Positions 25,295-33,504 of a stretch of DNA of 64,000 nt are shown here, piece by piece (the stretch's first letter is position 1; every line of letters starts with the position of its first letter). The stretch is from JAHIKV01 sp965195225 (GTDB lineage Bacteria; Planctomycetota; Planctomycetia; Pirellulales; Thermoguttaceae), in contig CBDAFL010000182.1 in the NCBI GenBank assembly GCA_965195225.1, positions 6,378 through 70,377 of the forward strand, in the 5' to 3' direction. Under the pieces are notes generated by a model. It had not been told where the DNA came from. It searched no databases and worked only from the letters and a program-made list of their open reading frames with translations. Position numbers and translations under genes: made by a program.

Positions 25295-25560
25295 GCCGCA
25301 AGAAATACGATCTCATCATCAAGCCGGCCGCGGAAAAGAACCTGGACAAGGTCCCGTTTCCCTTCCGGCGACGCATTCTCGACTGCATGAAGGAATTACG
25401 GAACGATCCTCGACCGGCCGGAGTAGTGAAGTTGGCGGGCGACGACAATCTCTGGCGGATCAGGGTCGGCAACTACCGCGTCGTGTACGAAATCCACGAC
25501 GATCGGCTGATTATTCTGGTGCTGCGCGTGGCACACCGGAAGGACGTCTATCGGCGGTAG
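25291..25560 (+). CDS. RelE-type toxin
   Basis: The 89-residue protein matches RelE/YoeB-type mRNA interferases: YDLIIKPAAEKNLDKVP, then LRNDPRPAGVVKLAGDDNLW, RIRVGNYRVVYEIHDDRLII and RVAHRKDVYRR. The RVGNYRVVYEI and HRKDVYRR motifs carry the catalytic basic residues and Tyr of the family. It overlaps the antitoxin by four bases. Confidence 0.9.
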   Translation: MSRKKYDLIIKPAAEKNLDKVPFPFRRRILDCMKELRNDPRPAGVVKLAGDDNLWRIRVGNYRVVYEIHDDRLIILVLRVAHRKDVYRR

Positions 25561-25588
25561 CTGGATGGTTGAGACCCAAGTCGGCAAC

Positions 25589-26131
25589 TCACTCCACGCA
25601 CGCCATTTCCTCCACGATAATGTTGGTGTTTGTGTAAACGTCGATGTCGGCGGCGATCTCCAGCGCTGCGCGAACGATTTCGATGGCCGAGAGGTCGGCG
25701 TGTTTTATCAGCGCGCGGGCAGCGGCCACCGCGTAATTGCCGCCCGAGCCGATCCCCAACACGCCGTCGCTCGGCTGGACCACGTCGCCGTTGCCGGTAA
25801 TCAGAAGCGTGTGCCGTGGATCGACCGCGGCCATCATCGCCTCGAGCCGGCGCAGCACGCGGTCGGTGCGCCACTCCTTGGCCAATTCGGTTGCCGCCCG
25901 GGGCACGTTCTCCGGATAGTCTTTGAGCTTCGTCTCGAATCGTTCGAGCAGGGCGAATGCGTCGGCCGTGGCGCCGGCGAATCCGACCATCACCCGTCCG
26001 TCCATCAGTCGTCGGATTTTATTGACGTCGGCCTTCATGATCGTATTGGCCACGGTCACTTGTCCGTCGCCGCCCATGGCGACCACCCCCCGGTGGCGAA
26101 CGGTCAGAATCGTCGTCGAATGAGATTTCAT
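25589..26131 (-). CDS. hslV: ATP-dependent HslUV protease, peptidase subunit HslV
   Basis: HslV forms the proteolytic dodecamer of the HslUV protease. The 180-residue product starts at the ATG at 26131 (MKSHSTTILTVRHRG); removal of the first five residues would expose the Thr-Thr catalytic N-terminus. Family motifs GVVAMGGDGQVTVANTIMK, VMVGFAGATADAFALLERFE and GVLGIGSGGNYAVAAARAL are intact. An upstream in-frame ATG at 26188 would add 19 residues without support. hslU lies 1.4 kb downstream, after two toxin-antitoxin modules. Confidence 0.95.
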   Translation of the reverse strand: MKSHSTTILTVRHRGVVAMGGDGQVTVANTIMKADVNKIRRLMDGRVMVGFAGATADAFALLERFETKLKDYPENVPRAATELAKEWRTDRVLRRLEAMMAAVDPRHTLLITGNGDVVQPSDGVLGIGSGGNYAVAAARALIKHADLSAIEIVRAALEIAADIDVYTNTNIIVEEMACVE

Positions 26132-26272
26132 GTCTATGCGTCCAATTTGGTTGTAGCTGTCCCGTTTGGCAGTCGATCTTGAATCCACGTAATATGGCGT
26201 AAACTTGCCGTTTGTGCTAGGGGAGGGAGGGGTGCTGCGATCCTCAATATTCGGCGGATTGCGCCAAATATC

Positions 26273-27124
26273 CTACGCACCGTGCCGCCGGCGCAGCCGA
26301 GCGAGCAACGCCACCAGCAGATACGCCGCGCCGGCGATCAGCACGATCACCGGACCGCTGGGCAAGTTCGTCGGGTAGCTTAGCGCCAAGCCCGAGGCCA
26401 CGAAGACCATCGAGAAGAGCACGGCCGCGATCATCATCTGCCAAAGCTGTCGGGCGAAATGACCCGCGATGGCAGCCGGCAGCGTCACCAACGCGATCAC
26501 CAGCACGATGCCCACCACGCGGACCAGCAACACCACGGTAATCGCCGTCAGGCACAACAGCAGCAGGTAGTAGAGTTTCACCCGCACGCCGCGCAGCGCC
26601 GCAAACTCCTCGTCGAAACAGACGGCCAGCAGCTTGTTGTAGAAACCCAGCCCCAACGCCACAACCACCGCGCCCATCGCCGCAACCAGCCACACGTCGC
26701 GGGCGGAGATCAGCAGGATGTTGCCGAACAGGTAGTTCATCGGGTTGATGTAGCCGGGCGTCTTGGCGAAAAACAACAGGCCAACCGACATGCCGATCAC
26801 CCAAACCGCGCTGATCACGGTGTCCTCGCGCTCTCGGGCGTAGAGGCTCACCAATCCGATGACCACCGCTGCCAGCAGCGCCGCGACCGTCGCGCCGAGC
26901 ATCGGATCGCACCAGTGCCAATGCTTCACGACGTTCAGATACACCGCGGCCCCAATGCCCCCGAGCACGCTGTGGGCGATGGCGGCGGCGATGTAGGTGA
27001 TCCGCCGCGTAACGACGTACGAGCCGACCACTCCCAACGACACGCTCGCCAGCAGGCCCGCCAGCAGCGCATATCGCAGGAACGCGGTCGCCGGATCGTT
27101 CAGGGCTTGAATGAAATCAACCAT
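26273..27124 (-). CDS. znuB: Zinc ABC transporter permease
   Basis: The 283-residue protein has about eight hydrophobic segments and ABC-3 family features (LGVVGSYVVTRRITYIAAAI; NYLFGNILLISARDVWLV). ABC-3 permeases import Zn2+ or Mn2+. The start is the ATG at 27124; a longer frame is encoded by the palindrome at 27134-27191 and is rejected. It is the third gene of a regulator-znuA-znuC-znuB cluster. Zinc rather than manganese is inferred from the neighbouring binding protein and Cys-rich regulator. Confidence 0.9.
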   Translation of the reverse strand: MVDFIQALNDPATAFLRYALLAGLLASVSLGVVGSYVVTRRITYIAAAIAHSVLGGIGAAVYLNVVKHWHWCDPMLGATVAALLAAVVIGLVSLYAREREDTVISAVWVIGMSVGLLFFAKTPGYINPMNYLFGNILLISARDVWLVAAMGAVVVALGLGFYNKLLAVCFDEEFAALRGVRVKLYYLLLLCLTAITVVLLVRVVGIVLVIALVTLPAAIAGHFARQLWQMMIAAVLFSMVFVASGLALSYPTNLPSGPVIVLIAGAAYLLVALLARLRRRHGA

Positions 27125-27133
27125 AAATCGTTC

Positions 27134-27191
27134 GTAGGACAGGTTGTTAACCTGTCCCGTGTGCTTGAGACAGGTTAACAACCTGTCCTAC
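27134..27191. repeat. Palindrome GTAGGACAGGTTGTTAACCTG between znuC and znuB
   Basis: Second member of the family seen at 9334-9391. Arms GTAGGACAGGTTGTTAACCT and complement fill the whole gap between the two transporter genes, so a hairpin would form between them in the transcript. Confidence 0.88.
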
Positions 27192-27195
27192 ATGT

Positions 27196-27945
27196 CTAAT
27201 GAAAAAACTCGTCGTGGCGGACCATGCGAACCTCGCTGCCGTAGAGGTCGCGGATCGAATCGCCGGTCAGTTCGCTGGTCGGATGGACCACGACCCGCCG
27301 GTTCACGCAGATCACGCGCTCCACCAGCCCGGAAACGAATCCCAAATCGTGCGAAACCAGGACGATGGCCATTCTGGTGTTCAACTCGCCGAGCAATTCC
27401 AACAGCCGGGCCTCGACCAGGGTGTCGATGTTCGAGGTCGGTTCGTCCAACAGCAACAGGTCCGGTTCGCAGCACACCGCCCGGGCGATCAACACCCGCT
27501 GCCGCTCGCCGCCGGAAAGCGAACCAAACTGCCGCCGCCAAAACTCCTTCATTCCGACCTGTTCCAGGGCGTCGAGCGCGGCGTGGCGGTCGGCCCGGCC
27601 GTACCAGCCGGTCAGGCCCCGGAGACCTCCCTGACCCAGCCGGCCCATCAATACGATGTCCATCACGCTGATCGGGAACCGCGGATCGTATTGGACGTGC
27701 TGGGGCATGTAGCCGGCGCGACGCCGCGAGCCGCGCGGCGGCTGGCCGAAGAGCCGGACCTCGCCTCGCCGGGGCGTCAACAGACCGAGAATCAACTTGA
27801 CCAGCGTCGTCTTTCCACCGCCGTTTGGCCCGACCAGGCAGACCGCCTCACGCGGGCCAACCGAAAAACCAACGTCCTCCAACACCGGCGCCCCGCCGTA
27901 GGAAAACGTAACGTTTCGCAATGTAATTGCCGGTTCATCCGACAT
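27196..27945 (-). CDS. znuC: Zinc ABC transporter ATPase
   Basis: The 249-residue ATPase has Walker A GPNGGGKTT, Q loop (MPQHVQYDP), ABC signature LSGGERQR, Walker B LLLLDEPTS and the switch His (LVSHDLGFVSG). It powers metal import through the ZnuB permease. The layout in one cluster with a binding lipoprotein and a permease supports the zinc importer call. Confidence 0.93.
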   Translation of the reverse strand: MSDEPAITLRNVTFSYGGAPVLEDVGFSVGPREAVCLVGPNGGGKTTLVKLILGLLTPRRGEVRLFGQPPRGSRRRAGYMPQHVQYDPRFPISVMDIVLMGRLGQGGLRGLTGWYGRADRHAALDALEQVGMKEFWRRQFGSLSGGERQRVLIARAVCCEPDLLLLDEPTSNIDTLVEARLLELLGELNTRMAIVLVSHDLGFVSGLVERVICVNRRVVVHPTSELTGDSIRDLYGSEVRMVRHDEFFH

Positions 27946-27970
27946 ACGTTTTTATCCGAGAGAATTTAAC

Positions 27971-28049
27971 CAAGGTTCAAGGTCAAAGGTTCAAGTGCAT
28001 ATCTACCACCTAAGGGGTTTGAACCTTGAACCTTTGACCTTGAACCTTT
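27971..28049. repeat. Inverted heptamer arrays (AAGGTTC) at the end of znuA
   Basis: AAGGTTC AAGGTCA AAGGTTC AAG (about 27972-27995) faces TTGAACC TTGAACC TTTGACC TTGAACC TTT (about 28019-28049). The right array is read in the znuA frame and encodes its last residues and leads to its stop codon. Confidence 0.88.
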
Positions 28050-28948
28050 CCCCCTCCCAAAGCCTTCTCGATCTTCGCCGCGATGTTCTCTAAATTGTGC
28101 AACACGTCTTTCGCCAGCCCGTCGATCGGGACGACCTGACCGCCGATCGCTTCGGCGATTGTCCTCGCGCCGTGCGGGTCGAATTGCGGCTGGACGAAAA
28201 CGGTTTTCGCGCCCTCCGCCCTAGCCTTTCCGATCAAAGCTCTAAGCTGTTTTGGCGTGGGCGAGCGGCCGCCGGCCTCGATCGCCTTCTCCTCCAACCC
28301 GTATGTGTCGGCAAAATAGCCGAAGCCCGGATGAAAGACGTAAAACGACCGGCCTCGATATGGGGCCAACATCCGCTCGATGCGTCGATGCGCTGCGTCG
28401 ATCCGCCCGAGCAACGCGGCCAGATTCCGCTGGTAATCGTCCGCATGCGCGGGATCGGCCCGAACCAACGCGGCGGCGACGTTCTCCGCCTGTACCTTCA
28501 ACAGTGGCGGCGAGAGCCAGACGTGCGGGTCGGGCGTTCCTCGATGATCCGAATGATCGTGTTCAAAGCACGGCTGATCCATCGTCCGCTTCTCGACTCC
28601 GACGGCACAGTCGATGACCGTCATTCGCGGAGTGCTTTGGCGCAGCTTTGCCAAGAGTGCGTTCTCGAAAGGTATGCCGATTTGGAAAAACAACCTGGCT
28701 CTACTCAGCGCCGATACCTGCCGGGGCGTCGGCTCAAAGGTATGCGGGTCTTGGCCCGGCTGGACCAGCACCTCGACGGCGACGTGCGGGCCGCCGATCT
28801 GCTCGACCAGATACGCCAGCGGCGGAATCCCCGCGAACACCGGCAACCGGCCGTCGTCCGATCTGTCGGACGAGGTCTGTCCGCAACCGGCCGACAACGA
28901 CACGGCCACGACGCAACAACCGCAAAACGCCCGTTCGATCAAACGCAT
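28010..28948 (-). CDS. znuA: Zinc-binding lipoprotein of the ZnuA family
   Basis: The 312-residue substrate-binding protein has a lipoprotein signal with Cys22 (SLSAGC), the first ligand region (QPGQDPHTFEPTPRQVSAL), a short His-rich loop (EHDHSDHRGTPDPHVWLSPP), the FHPGFGYFADTYGLEEKAIE segment and the C-terminal VFVQPQFD region. These are the marks of cluster 9 (Zn/Mn) binding proteins, and the His-rich loop favours zinc. The C-terminus (KVQGQRFKVQTP) is encoded by heptamer repeats and is unlikely to be ancestral. The start overlaps the upstream regulator by ten bases. Confidence 0.92.
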   Translation of the reverse strand: MRLIERAFCGCCVVAVSLSAGCGQTSSDRSDDGRLPVFAGIPPLAYLVEQIGGPHVAVEVLVQPGQDPHTFEPTPRQVSALSRARLFFQIGIPFENALLAKLRQSTPRMTVIDCAVGVEKRTMDQPCFEHDHSDHRGTPDPHVWLSPPLLKVQAENVAAALVRADPAHADDYQRNLAALLGRIDAAHRRIERMLAPYRGRSFYVFHPGFGYFADTYGLEEKAIEAGGRSPTPKQLRALIGKARAEGAKTVFVQPQFDPHGARTIAEAIGGQVVPIDGLAKDVLHNLENIAAKIEKALGGGKVQGQRFKVQTP

Positions 28949-29232
28949 CGGTTACGTCCTTTTTCGTCCGCGCCGGATTCGCATACCAGATGCACGGCAT
29001 GGCAATCGTCGCATTCGGTCAACGCGTGATGCTGGGCAAACTCGAGCCAGTGGTTTCGCTGGTCGGGCGTCAGGATGCCGTTTCCTTTGCACAACGGGCA
29101 GACGCTGTCCAGCGCCGAAAGGATCGCGGCACGGATGAACTCCGACCGGTTGGGGATACCGCTCATCGCCTTTAGTAGGGGTTCGTCCGCCTTGAACGTG
29201 ACGATTTCCCGCTTATTTCGTCGATTTGTCAT
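28939..29232 (-). CDS. Ribbon-helix-helix regulator with Cys-rich tail, probable metal sensor of the znu cluster
   Basis: The 97-residue protein has an N-terminal CopG/NikR-like ribbon-helix-helix (REIVTFKADEPLLKAMSG, then NRSEFIRAAILSAL) and a C-terminal Cys/His segment with CPLCKG, CDDCHAVHLVCE, typical of a metal-binding domain. The product would bind DNA as a dimer and could sense zinc. It is the first gene of the znu cluster and overlaps znuA by ten bases. A perfect 15-base palindrome covers the -10 region of its promoter. Zur (Fur family) normally controls znuABC; a ribbon-helix-helix protein in this place is unusual. Zinc sensing is inferred from context. Confidence 0.75.
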   Translation of the reverse strand: MTNRRNKREIVTFKADEPLLKAMSGIPNRSEFIRAAILSALDSVCPLCKGNGILTPDQRNHWLEFAQHHALTECDDCHAVHLVCESGADEKGRNRCV

Positions 29233-29255
29233 CGTGTGCCAACCTCCCGGGGTCT

Positions 29256-29270
29256 TAATACATTGTATTA
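29256..29270. promoter_or_regulatory. Perfect palindrome TAATACATTGTATTA over the -10 of the znu cluster
   Basis: The 15-base palindrome has a single central base. On the minus strand the promoter reads TAGACT, 16 bases, TACAAT, and the -10 (29267-29262) lies inside the palindrome. GGGAGG serves as ribosome-binding site for the regulator gene 24 bases downstream. It is a natural operator for the ribbon-helix-helix protein. Confidence 0.65.
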
Positions 29271-29365
29271 CCCAGATTCGATTAGTCTACCCTCGGGCGG
29301 AAAATTCGACTAACTTGGGCCAACGGCATCCAATCAGGTGAGGTTACACCAACAGGGAGTTTGTC

Positions 29366-30127
29366 ATGGGAACCAGCCGGATCGTCATCCCCGCCCGGCT
29401 AGCCTCGACCAGATTGCCGCGCAAGCTGTTGCTGCGCGAGACGGGCAAGACGCTGATACAACACGCCTACGAGGCCGCGCAACGCTCCGTCCGGGCGTCG
29501 GGGGTTTGCGTGGCCGCCGACTGCGACGAAATCTTCGACGAGGTCCGGTCGTTCGGCGGTCAGGCGGAACTGACCGACCCGGCGGCCCCCAGCGGCACCG
29601 ACCGGGTGGCAGAGGTTGCCCGGCGAATGACCGACGCCGATATTATCGTCAACCTCCAAGGCGACGAACCGGAGGTTTCCGGATCGTCGATCGACCTGGC
29701 CATCGAACTGCTGGAGAAAAATCCAGAGGCCGCGATGAGCACGTTGGCCACGCCGATCCGCAGCCGCCGGCAACTCGATGATCCGGCGTGCGTGAAGGTC
29801 GTTTTCGACTCCGCCGGGCGGGCGCTCTACTTCAGCCGCAGCGCGATCCCGCATCCCCGGCAGTGGGACGACGCCCTGTTGTCGTCTACCCCGCCGACTT
29901 TCCATCAGCACGTCGGTTTGTACGCCTACCGCCGCGATTTCTTGCTGAAGCTGGCCGCCATGCCTCCCTCGTCATTGGAGCAGACCGAACGGCTCGAACA
30001 ACTCCGCGTTCTCCAGGCGGGCTATTCTATTCTGGTTGGGGTGATCGACGAACCAACCTTCGGCATCGACACGCCGGAGGACTATCGGGCGTTCGTGGAA
30101 AAGCATAGCCGGCGTTGCGACGTGTGA
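29366..30127 (+). CDS. kdsB: 3-deoxy-manno-octulosonate cytidylyltransferase
   Basis: KdsB activates Kdo as CMP-Kdo for lipopolysaccharide synthesis. The 253-residue product has the N-terminal IVIPARLASTRLPRKLL nucleotide-binding motif, VNLQGDEPEV, LYFSRSAIPHPR, and HVGLYAYRRDFLL before the C-terminal GIDTPEDYRAF; these match the family through its whole length. Its presence argues for an outer membrane with Kdo-containing lipid. It stands alone, divergent from the znu cluster. Confidence 0.95.
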   Translation: MGTSRIVIPARLASTRLPRKLLLRETGKTLIQHAYEAAQRSVRASGVCVAADCDEIFDEVRSFGGQAELTDPAAPSGTDRVAEVARRMTDADIIVNLQGDEPEVSGSSIDLAIELLEKNPEAAMSTLATPIRSRRQLDDPACVKVVFDSAGRALYFSRSAIPHPRQWDDALLSSTPPTFHQHVGLYAYRRDFLLKLAAMPPSSLEQTERLEQLRVLQAGYSILVGVIDEPTFGIDTPEDYRAFVEKHSRRCDV

Positions 30128-30131
30128 AATA

Positions 30132-30971
30132 TCAAGTCGCTTCGGGCCACCCATCGTCTTCGATCAGGACGCGGCGCTTCTGATGAGTGACTCGATAGGC
30201 GGCCGGATCGTCGCCCAGCCCGCGATACCGTGGAATGGGAGCGTCCCTGGTCCAGTCGATCTCGTACCGGCCGACGACCAGTTCCGTGTCGGGCCCGGGC
30301 CGGTTGATCGTCACGCAAGGGACGACCATAAAGACGGCGGGCCAGCGGGGGCGATGTTCCTCAATGTCGGCCGCCGCGCGACGGGCCTGGAGCCGGGCAT
30401 TGACCACTGCCGCCAACAACGCGCGTCGCTCGATCGGTACGCGGTCCGTGTCGAGAAGAGTGCCCACGCGATCAAGCCCGTCGATCGCGAACAAGCCCTC
30501 CAGTTCCTTCACCGCCGGCAGTTGCGAACCTTCCATCAGCGAGGTCAACGCGCCGCAGCAGGCCGACCGGCAGCCGTAACGATCAAGCCAGCCGTACTCG
30601 ACGCCTTCGTCCGCATTGCAGACCGCCACGTGCGAATTGATTTTGACCAGCATCAGATTGAAACCGTGGGCCGAGATATTCGGGACGGCGTAGTGTTCCT
30701 CGGCCACGCGGACGGCGCCACATTCGTAACGGGCACCGAGATTGACGGTGTGGAACACGGCCCGATCGGCAGGCTTCAACTCAGGCAACAGCCGGTTGGC
30801 AAACCAGCGGCGAAACGTCTCGGCACACTCCCGCTCCGATTCGTCCGAACAGATGACGTGACAGGCGCCAACCGCCGCCGGGGCCAACTCCTCGACGTAC
30901 TCTCGCAGCGTGGCACTGGTGCTTTCCAGCTTGCACTCCACGCCGATCAGAGCGTGCAACTTGGTTGTCAC
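30132..30971 (-). CDS. Conserved-looking hypothetical protein
   Basis: The 279-residue protein has no signal peptide and no domain I recognise. It has scattered Cys residues (DRYGCRSACCGALTSL, ECGAVRVAEEHYAV) and a mixed alpha/beta composition. It overlaps the upstream gene by four bases (ATGA), so the two are translated together. Its end lies four bases from the convergent kdsB stop. No function can be assigned. Confidence 0.55.
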   Translation of the reverse strand: MTTKLHALIGVECKLESTSATLREYVEELAPAAVGACHVICSDESERECAETFRRWFANRLLPELKPADRAVFHTVNLGARYECGAVRVAEEHYAVPNISAHGFNLMLVKINSHVAVCNADEGVEYGWLDRYGCRSACCGALTSLMEGSQLPAVKELEGLFAIDGLDRVGTLLDTDRVPIERRALLAAVVNARLQARRAAADIEEHRPRWPAVFMVVPCVTINRPGPDTELVVGRYEIDWTRDAPIPRYRGLGDDPAAYRVTHQKRRVLIEDDGWPEAT

Positions 30972-31789
30972 GGGGCAAAGGCGAAGGGGTCGTCGGGCTG
31001 GTCCTTCTCTTCCTCGGCGGGCTTTTCGGGCTTTTCCTCGGCTGGCTTTTCCTCGTCCGGCTCGTCGGCGAACGGGTCGTCCGGGACGGGTTCCTCTTCG
31101 TCGGCCGGCTTGTCGCCCTCGTCAGCCTTCTCCTTCGGTTCGTCGGCGAACGGATCGTCCCCTTCGTCCGAAGGTTTCTCGGCCGGTTCCTTATCGGGTT
31201 GGGCCGCCGGTTTCTTCTCCGGTACGGCGAATGGGTTCTCCTCTTCCGGCACGGCAAACGGATTATCTTCCTCGGCTGGCGCAGTCGGCGCCGGTTTGAT
31301 CGGCTCCTTGGGCGCGGCCAGGGCCTGCTCGCGCAACACCCGCGCCTCTTCGCGGCGGATGGCTTCATAGCGGGCCTTGCGGATTCTTTCGGCTTCCTCC
31401 AGCGCGGCCATGCGGGCCTTGACCCGGTAGCGCTCCAGTTTGATCCGCGCCTCCCCTTGCACTCGCTCCAGCGCCTTCCCTACGTTGTAGAACCGATTGA
31501 AGTCCTTGCTCTCCAGTTCCGCGCCATGGCGGAAATCCATCACCGCCTCGGGACCGCGGCCGAGTTTCAGATAGACGAGACCGCGGAAATAGAAGGCCCG
31601 CGGGTCTTTCGAGCCACCTTTGATCGCGGTCGTCAACCGCTCGTGCGCGACGATGTTGTCACCCGTGAAAAATGCATGAACGCCGCTTCCGTATTCCTGT
31701 CCCAGGACGGCGCTCCCGGCCGATGCCGTAGCGGCGCAAAACGCCACCAATCCTCCGGCCAGCAAAACAAAGACGATATTTCGAACCAT
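30968..31789 (-). CDS. Secreted TPR-like protein with acidic Pro/Glu-rich repeats
   Basis: The 273-residue product (ATG at 31789) has a signal peptide (IVFVLLAGGLVAFCAATASA), a short TPR-like region (AFYFRGLVYLKLGRGPEAVM), a charged helix (YEAIRREEARVLREQAL) and then a low-complexity tail built on DDPFADEP and NPFAVPEE repeats. Such DPF-repeat tails recur in Planctomycete secreted proteins; their role is unknown. It is translationally coupled to the gene downstream. Confidence 0.65.
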   Translation of the reverse strand: MVRNIVFVLLAGGLVAFCAATASAGSAVLGQEYGSGVHAFFTGDNIVAHERLTTAIKGGSKDPRAFYFRGLVYLKLGRGPEAVMDFRHGAELESKDFNRFYNVGKALERVQGEARIKLERYRVKARMAALEEAERIRKARYEAIRREEARVLREQALAAPKEPIKPAPTAPAEEDNPFAVPEEENPFAVPEKKPAAQPDKEPAEKPSDEGDDPFADEPKEKADEGDKPADEEEPVPDDPFADEPDEEKPAEEKPEKPAEEEKDQPDDPFAFAP

Positions 31790-31960
31790 GAGAATGCACT
31801 CCTGCCTGAACCGTAAGCTTCGTGATCGGCGACCGGAGCCGCCCCCTACAACTTGGACATCTATCCCCACAACAACACTCGATGATAGTTGCTGCGCGTA
31901 CAAATATCAAGCATTCTCTCAATTCCGGCCGTTCCGTAGGTATATTGAGGGGTACGGCAA

Positions 31961-31990
31961 CTTGACGCCTACCTGTTGCCGCAGCTATAC
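31961..31990 (+). promoter_or_regulatory. Sigma-70-like promoter for the 32073 gene
   Basis: TTGACG (31961-31966), 18 bases, TATACT (31985-31990), giving a leader of about 75 bases before the ATG at 32073. Confidence 0.55.
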
Positions 31991-32072
31991 TAGATTAACA
32001 AAGAGGCGGGGTCTGCGCAAACCGTTCGCGAGCCACGCCGGCGCCGTTTCCGAAGAAGAAAGAGCACCCGCG

Positions 32073-33041
32073 ATGAATTGTCAGATGTACGTTCGGGTCT
32101 GGTCGGCTGCTTTAACGCTGTTTCTGGCCTATGCGGCCGTCCATGCCCAGGAAATCCCCCCGACGAAAGAGCCGGCGGCGGACCAGGCCGGCGAAGACAA
32201 CTCCACCCCGGAACCGCCGACCACCAAATCTCCTTATCGCAAACTTGCCCCGGGCGTGATGAAATCGGTCGAACCGAGGCAAAAGCTGGCCGAATCGACC
32301 AGCCGGCACGACGTGATTGAACTGCTGGCCGTCGATCCGAAACTCGACTTCGCAAAAGATGTCCCCTTCCGCCACGACGTTTGGGCGCTCGACTTCAAGT
32401 TCAAGCCGGTGCGGATGATCTGGATCGACATCCCGCAGCCGAGCGGATTCATGCAACGAAAACTCATCTGGTACATGGTCTACTCGGTAACCAACACCGG
32501 AAAGGTCATGCATCCGGTAAAAGAGCTTGAATTGCCCTACGATACCCACAAAGAGGAGTTGCTCCACGAGGTGCGGATCGAGGAACGCCCGATCCGCTTC
32601 ACTCCCGAATTCCTGCTCGAAGGGCACCAATCCATGAAAGGCGACACGGGCTTTACAAAGGTCTATCCCGACCGCGTGATACCCGTGGCGATGGGACCGA
32701 TCAGCCGACGCGAGGATCCCAAACGGAAGTTTTACAACTCGGTCGAGATGTGTCGGGAAATCGCCGTGGGCGATACCCTTTGGGGTATCGCCACCTGGGA
32801 GGACATCGACCCGCGGATCGTCCGCTTCTCGATCTACGCCTTCGGCCTGACGAACGCATACCGGTGGAAAGACACGCCCGGCGAGTACAAGCAGGGCGAC
32901 AAAATCGGCACCGGCCGAAAACTCTACCGAAAAATCCTCAAACTCAACTTCTGGCGCCCCTCGGACCAGTTCTTCGAGCACGAGGAAGAAATCCGCTACG
33001 GGGTTCCCGGCGGGGTTGACTATCGGTGGGTTTACCGCTAG
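32073..33041 (+). CDS. Secreted protein of unknown function
   Basis: The 322-residue product (ATG at 32073) has a signal peptide ending near VHAQE, a Pro/Glu-rich linker, then a compact domain with many aromatic residues (HDVWALDFKFKPVRMIWIDI; LIWYMVYSVTNTGKVMHPV; VGDTLWGIATWEDIDPRIV; YAFGLTNAYRWKD). The pattern suggests a beta-sandwich-like exported domain. I know no function; its composition is typical of Planctomycete-specific families. A good promoter lies 80-110 bases upstream. Confidence 0.6.
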   Translation: MNCQMYVRVWSAALTLFLAYAAVHAQEIPPTKEPAADQAGEDNSTPEPPTTKSPYRKLAPGVMKSVEPRQKLAESTSRHDVIELLAVDPKLDFAKDVPFRHDVWALDFKFKPVRMIWIDIPQPSGFMQRKLIWYMVYSVTNTGKVMHPVKELELPYDTHKEELLHEVRIEERPIRFTPEFLLEGHQSMKGDTGFTKVYPDRVIPVAMGPISRREDPKRKFYNSVEMCREIAVGDTLWGIATWEDIDPRIVRFSIYAFGLTNAYRWKDTPGEYKQGDKIGTGRKLYRKILKLNFWRPSDQFFEHEEEIRYGVPGGVDYRWVYR

Positions 33042-33185
33042 AAAGGGAGATTCGCGGGCTTTTGCCCCGATAACCCATTGATTACGTTACAGGAGGCGAC
33101 TCCAGTCGCCGATACAAGCCGCCGCCGGCGCGGCCCCCCCCTTTTCGGGATCATTTGCGTCCCGGCTGAAATTCGTGGTGAAGAT

Positions 33186-33440
33186 ATGGCACATAAAAAA
33201 GGACAAGGCTCCAGCCGAAACGGACGCGACTCGAATGCCCAACGCCGCGGTGTAAAACGGTTCGGCGGCCAACAGGTTAGGTCGGGCAATATCCTCGTCC
33301 GCCAGGTCGGCACGAAGTTCCATCCGGGCAAGGGCGTCGGACAAGGCACCGACTACACCCTCTACGCCTTGATCGACGGCTACGTTCATTTCGACCGCGG
33401 CGGACGACGAATCCACGTCGTCGAAGCGCTGCAGAACTGA
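33186..33440 (+). CDS. rpmA: 50S ribosomal protein L27
   Basis: The 84-residue protein begins MAHKKGQGSSRNGRDSNAQR and has GGQQVRSGNILVRQVGTKFHP, both family signatures. L27 reaches the peptidyl transferase centre with its N-terminus. The start is the ATG at 33186, without the N-terminal extension seen in Firmicutes. rplU, the usual neighbour, is absent. Confidence 0.96.
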   Translation: MAHKKGQGSSRNGRDSNAQRRGVKRFGGQQVRSGNILVRQVGTKFHPGKGVGQGTDYTLYALIDGYVHFDRGGRRIHVVEALQN

Positions 33441-33504
33441 GCGACGGCGTCACACGCAATGTCCTGCTTCTAGTTGCAGAGCATCCTGCCCTTTCCGTTC
33501 GCCT

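Noticed and set aside
27125..27181. N-terminal extension of ZnuB
   Set aside because: The extra residues are encoded by the GTAGGACAGG palindrome; the ATG at 27124 gives the family N-terminus.
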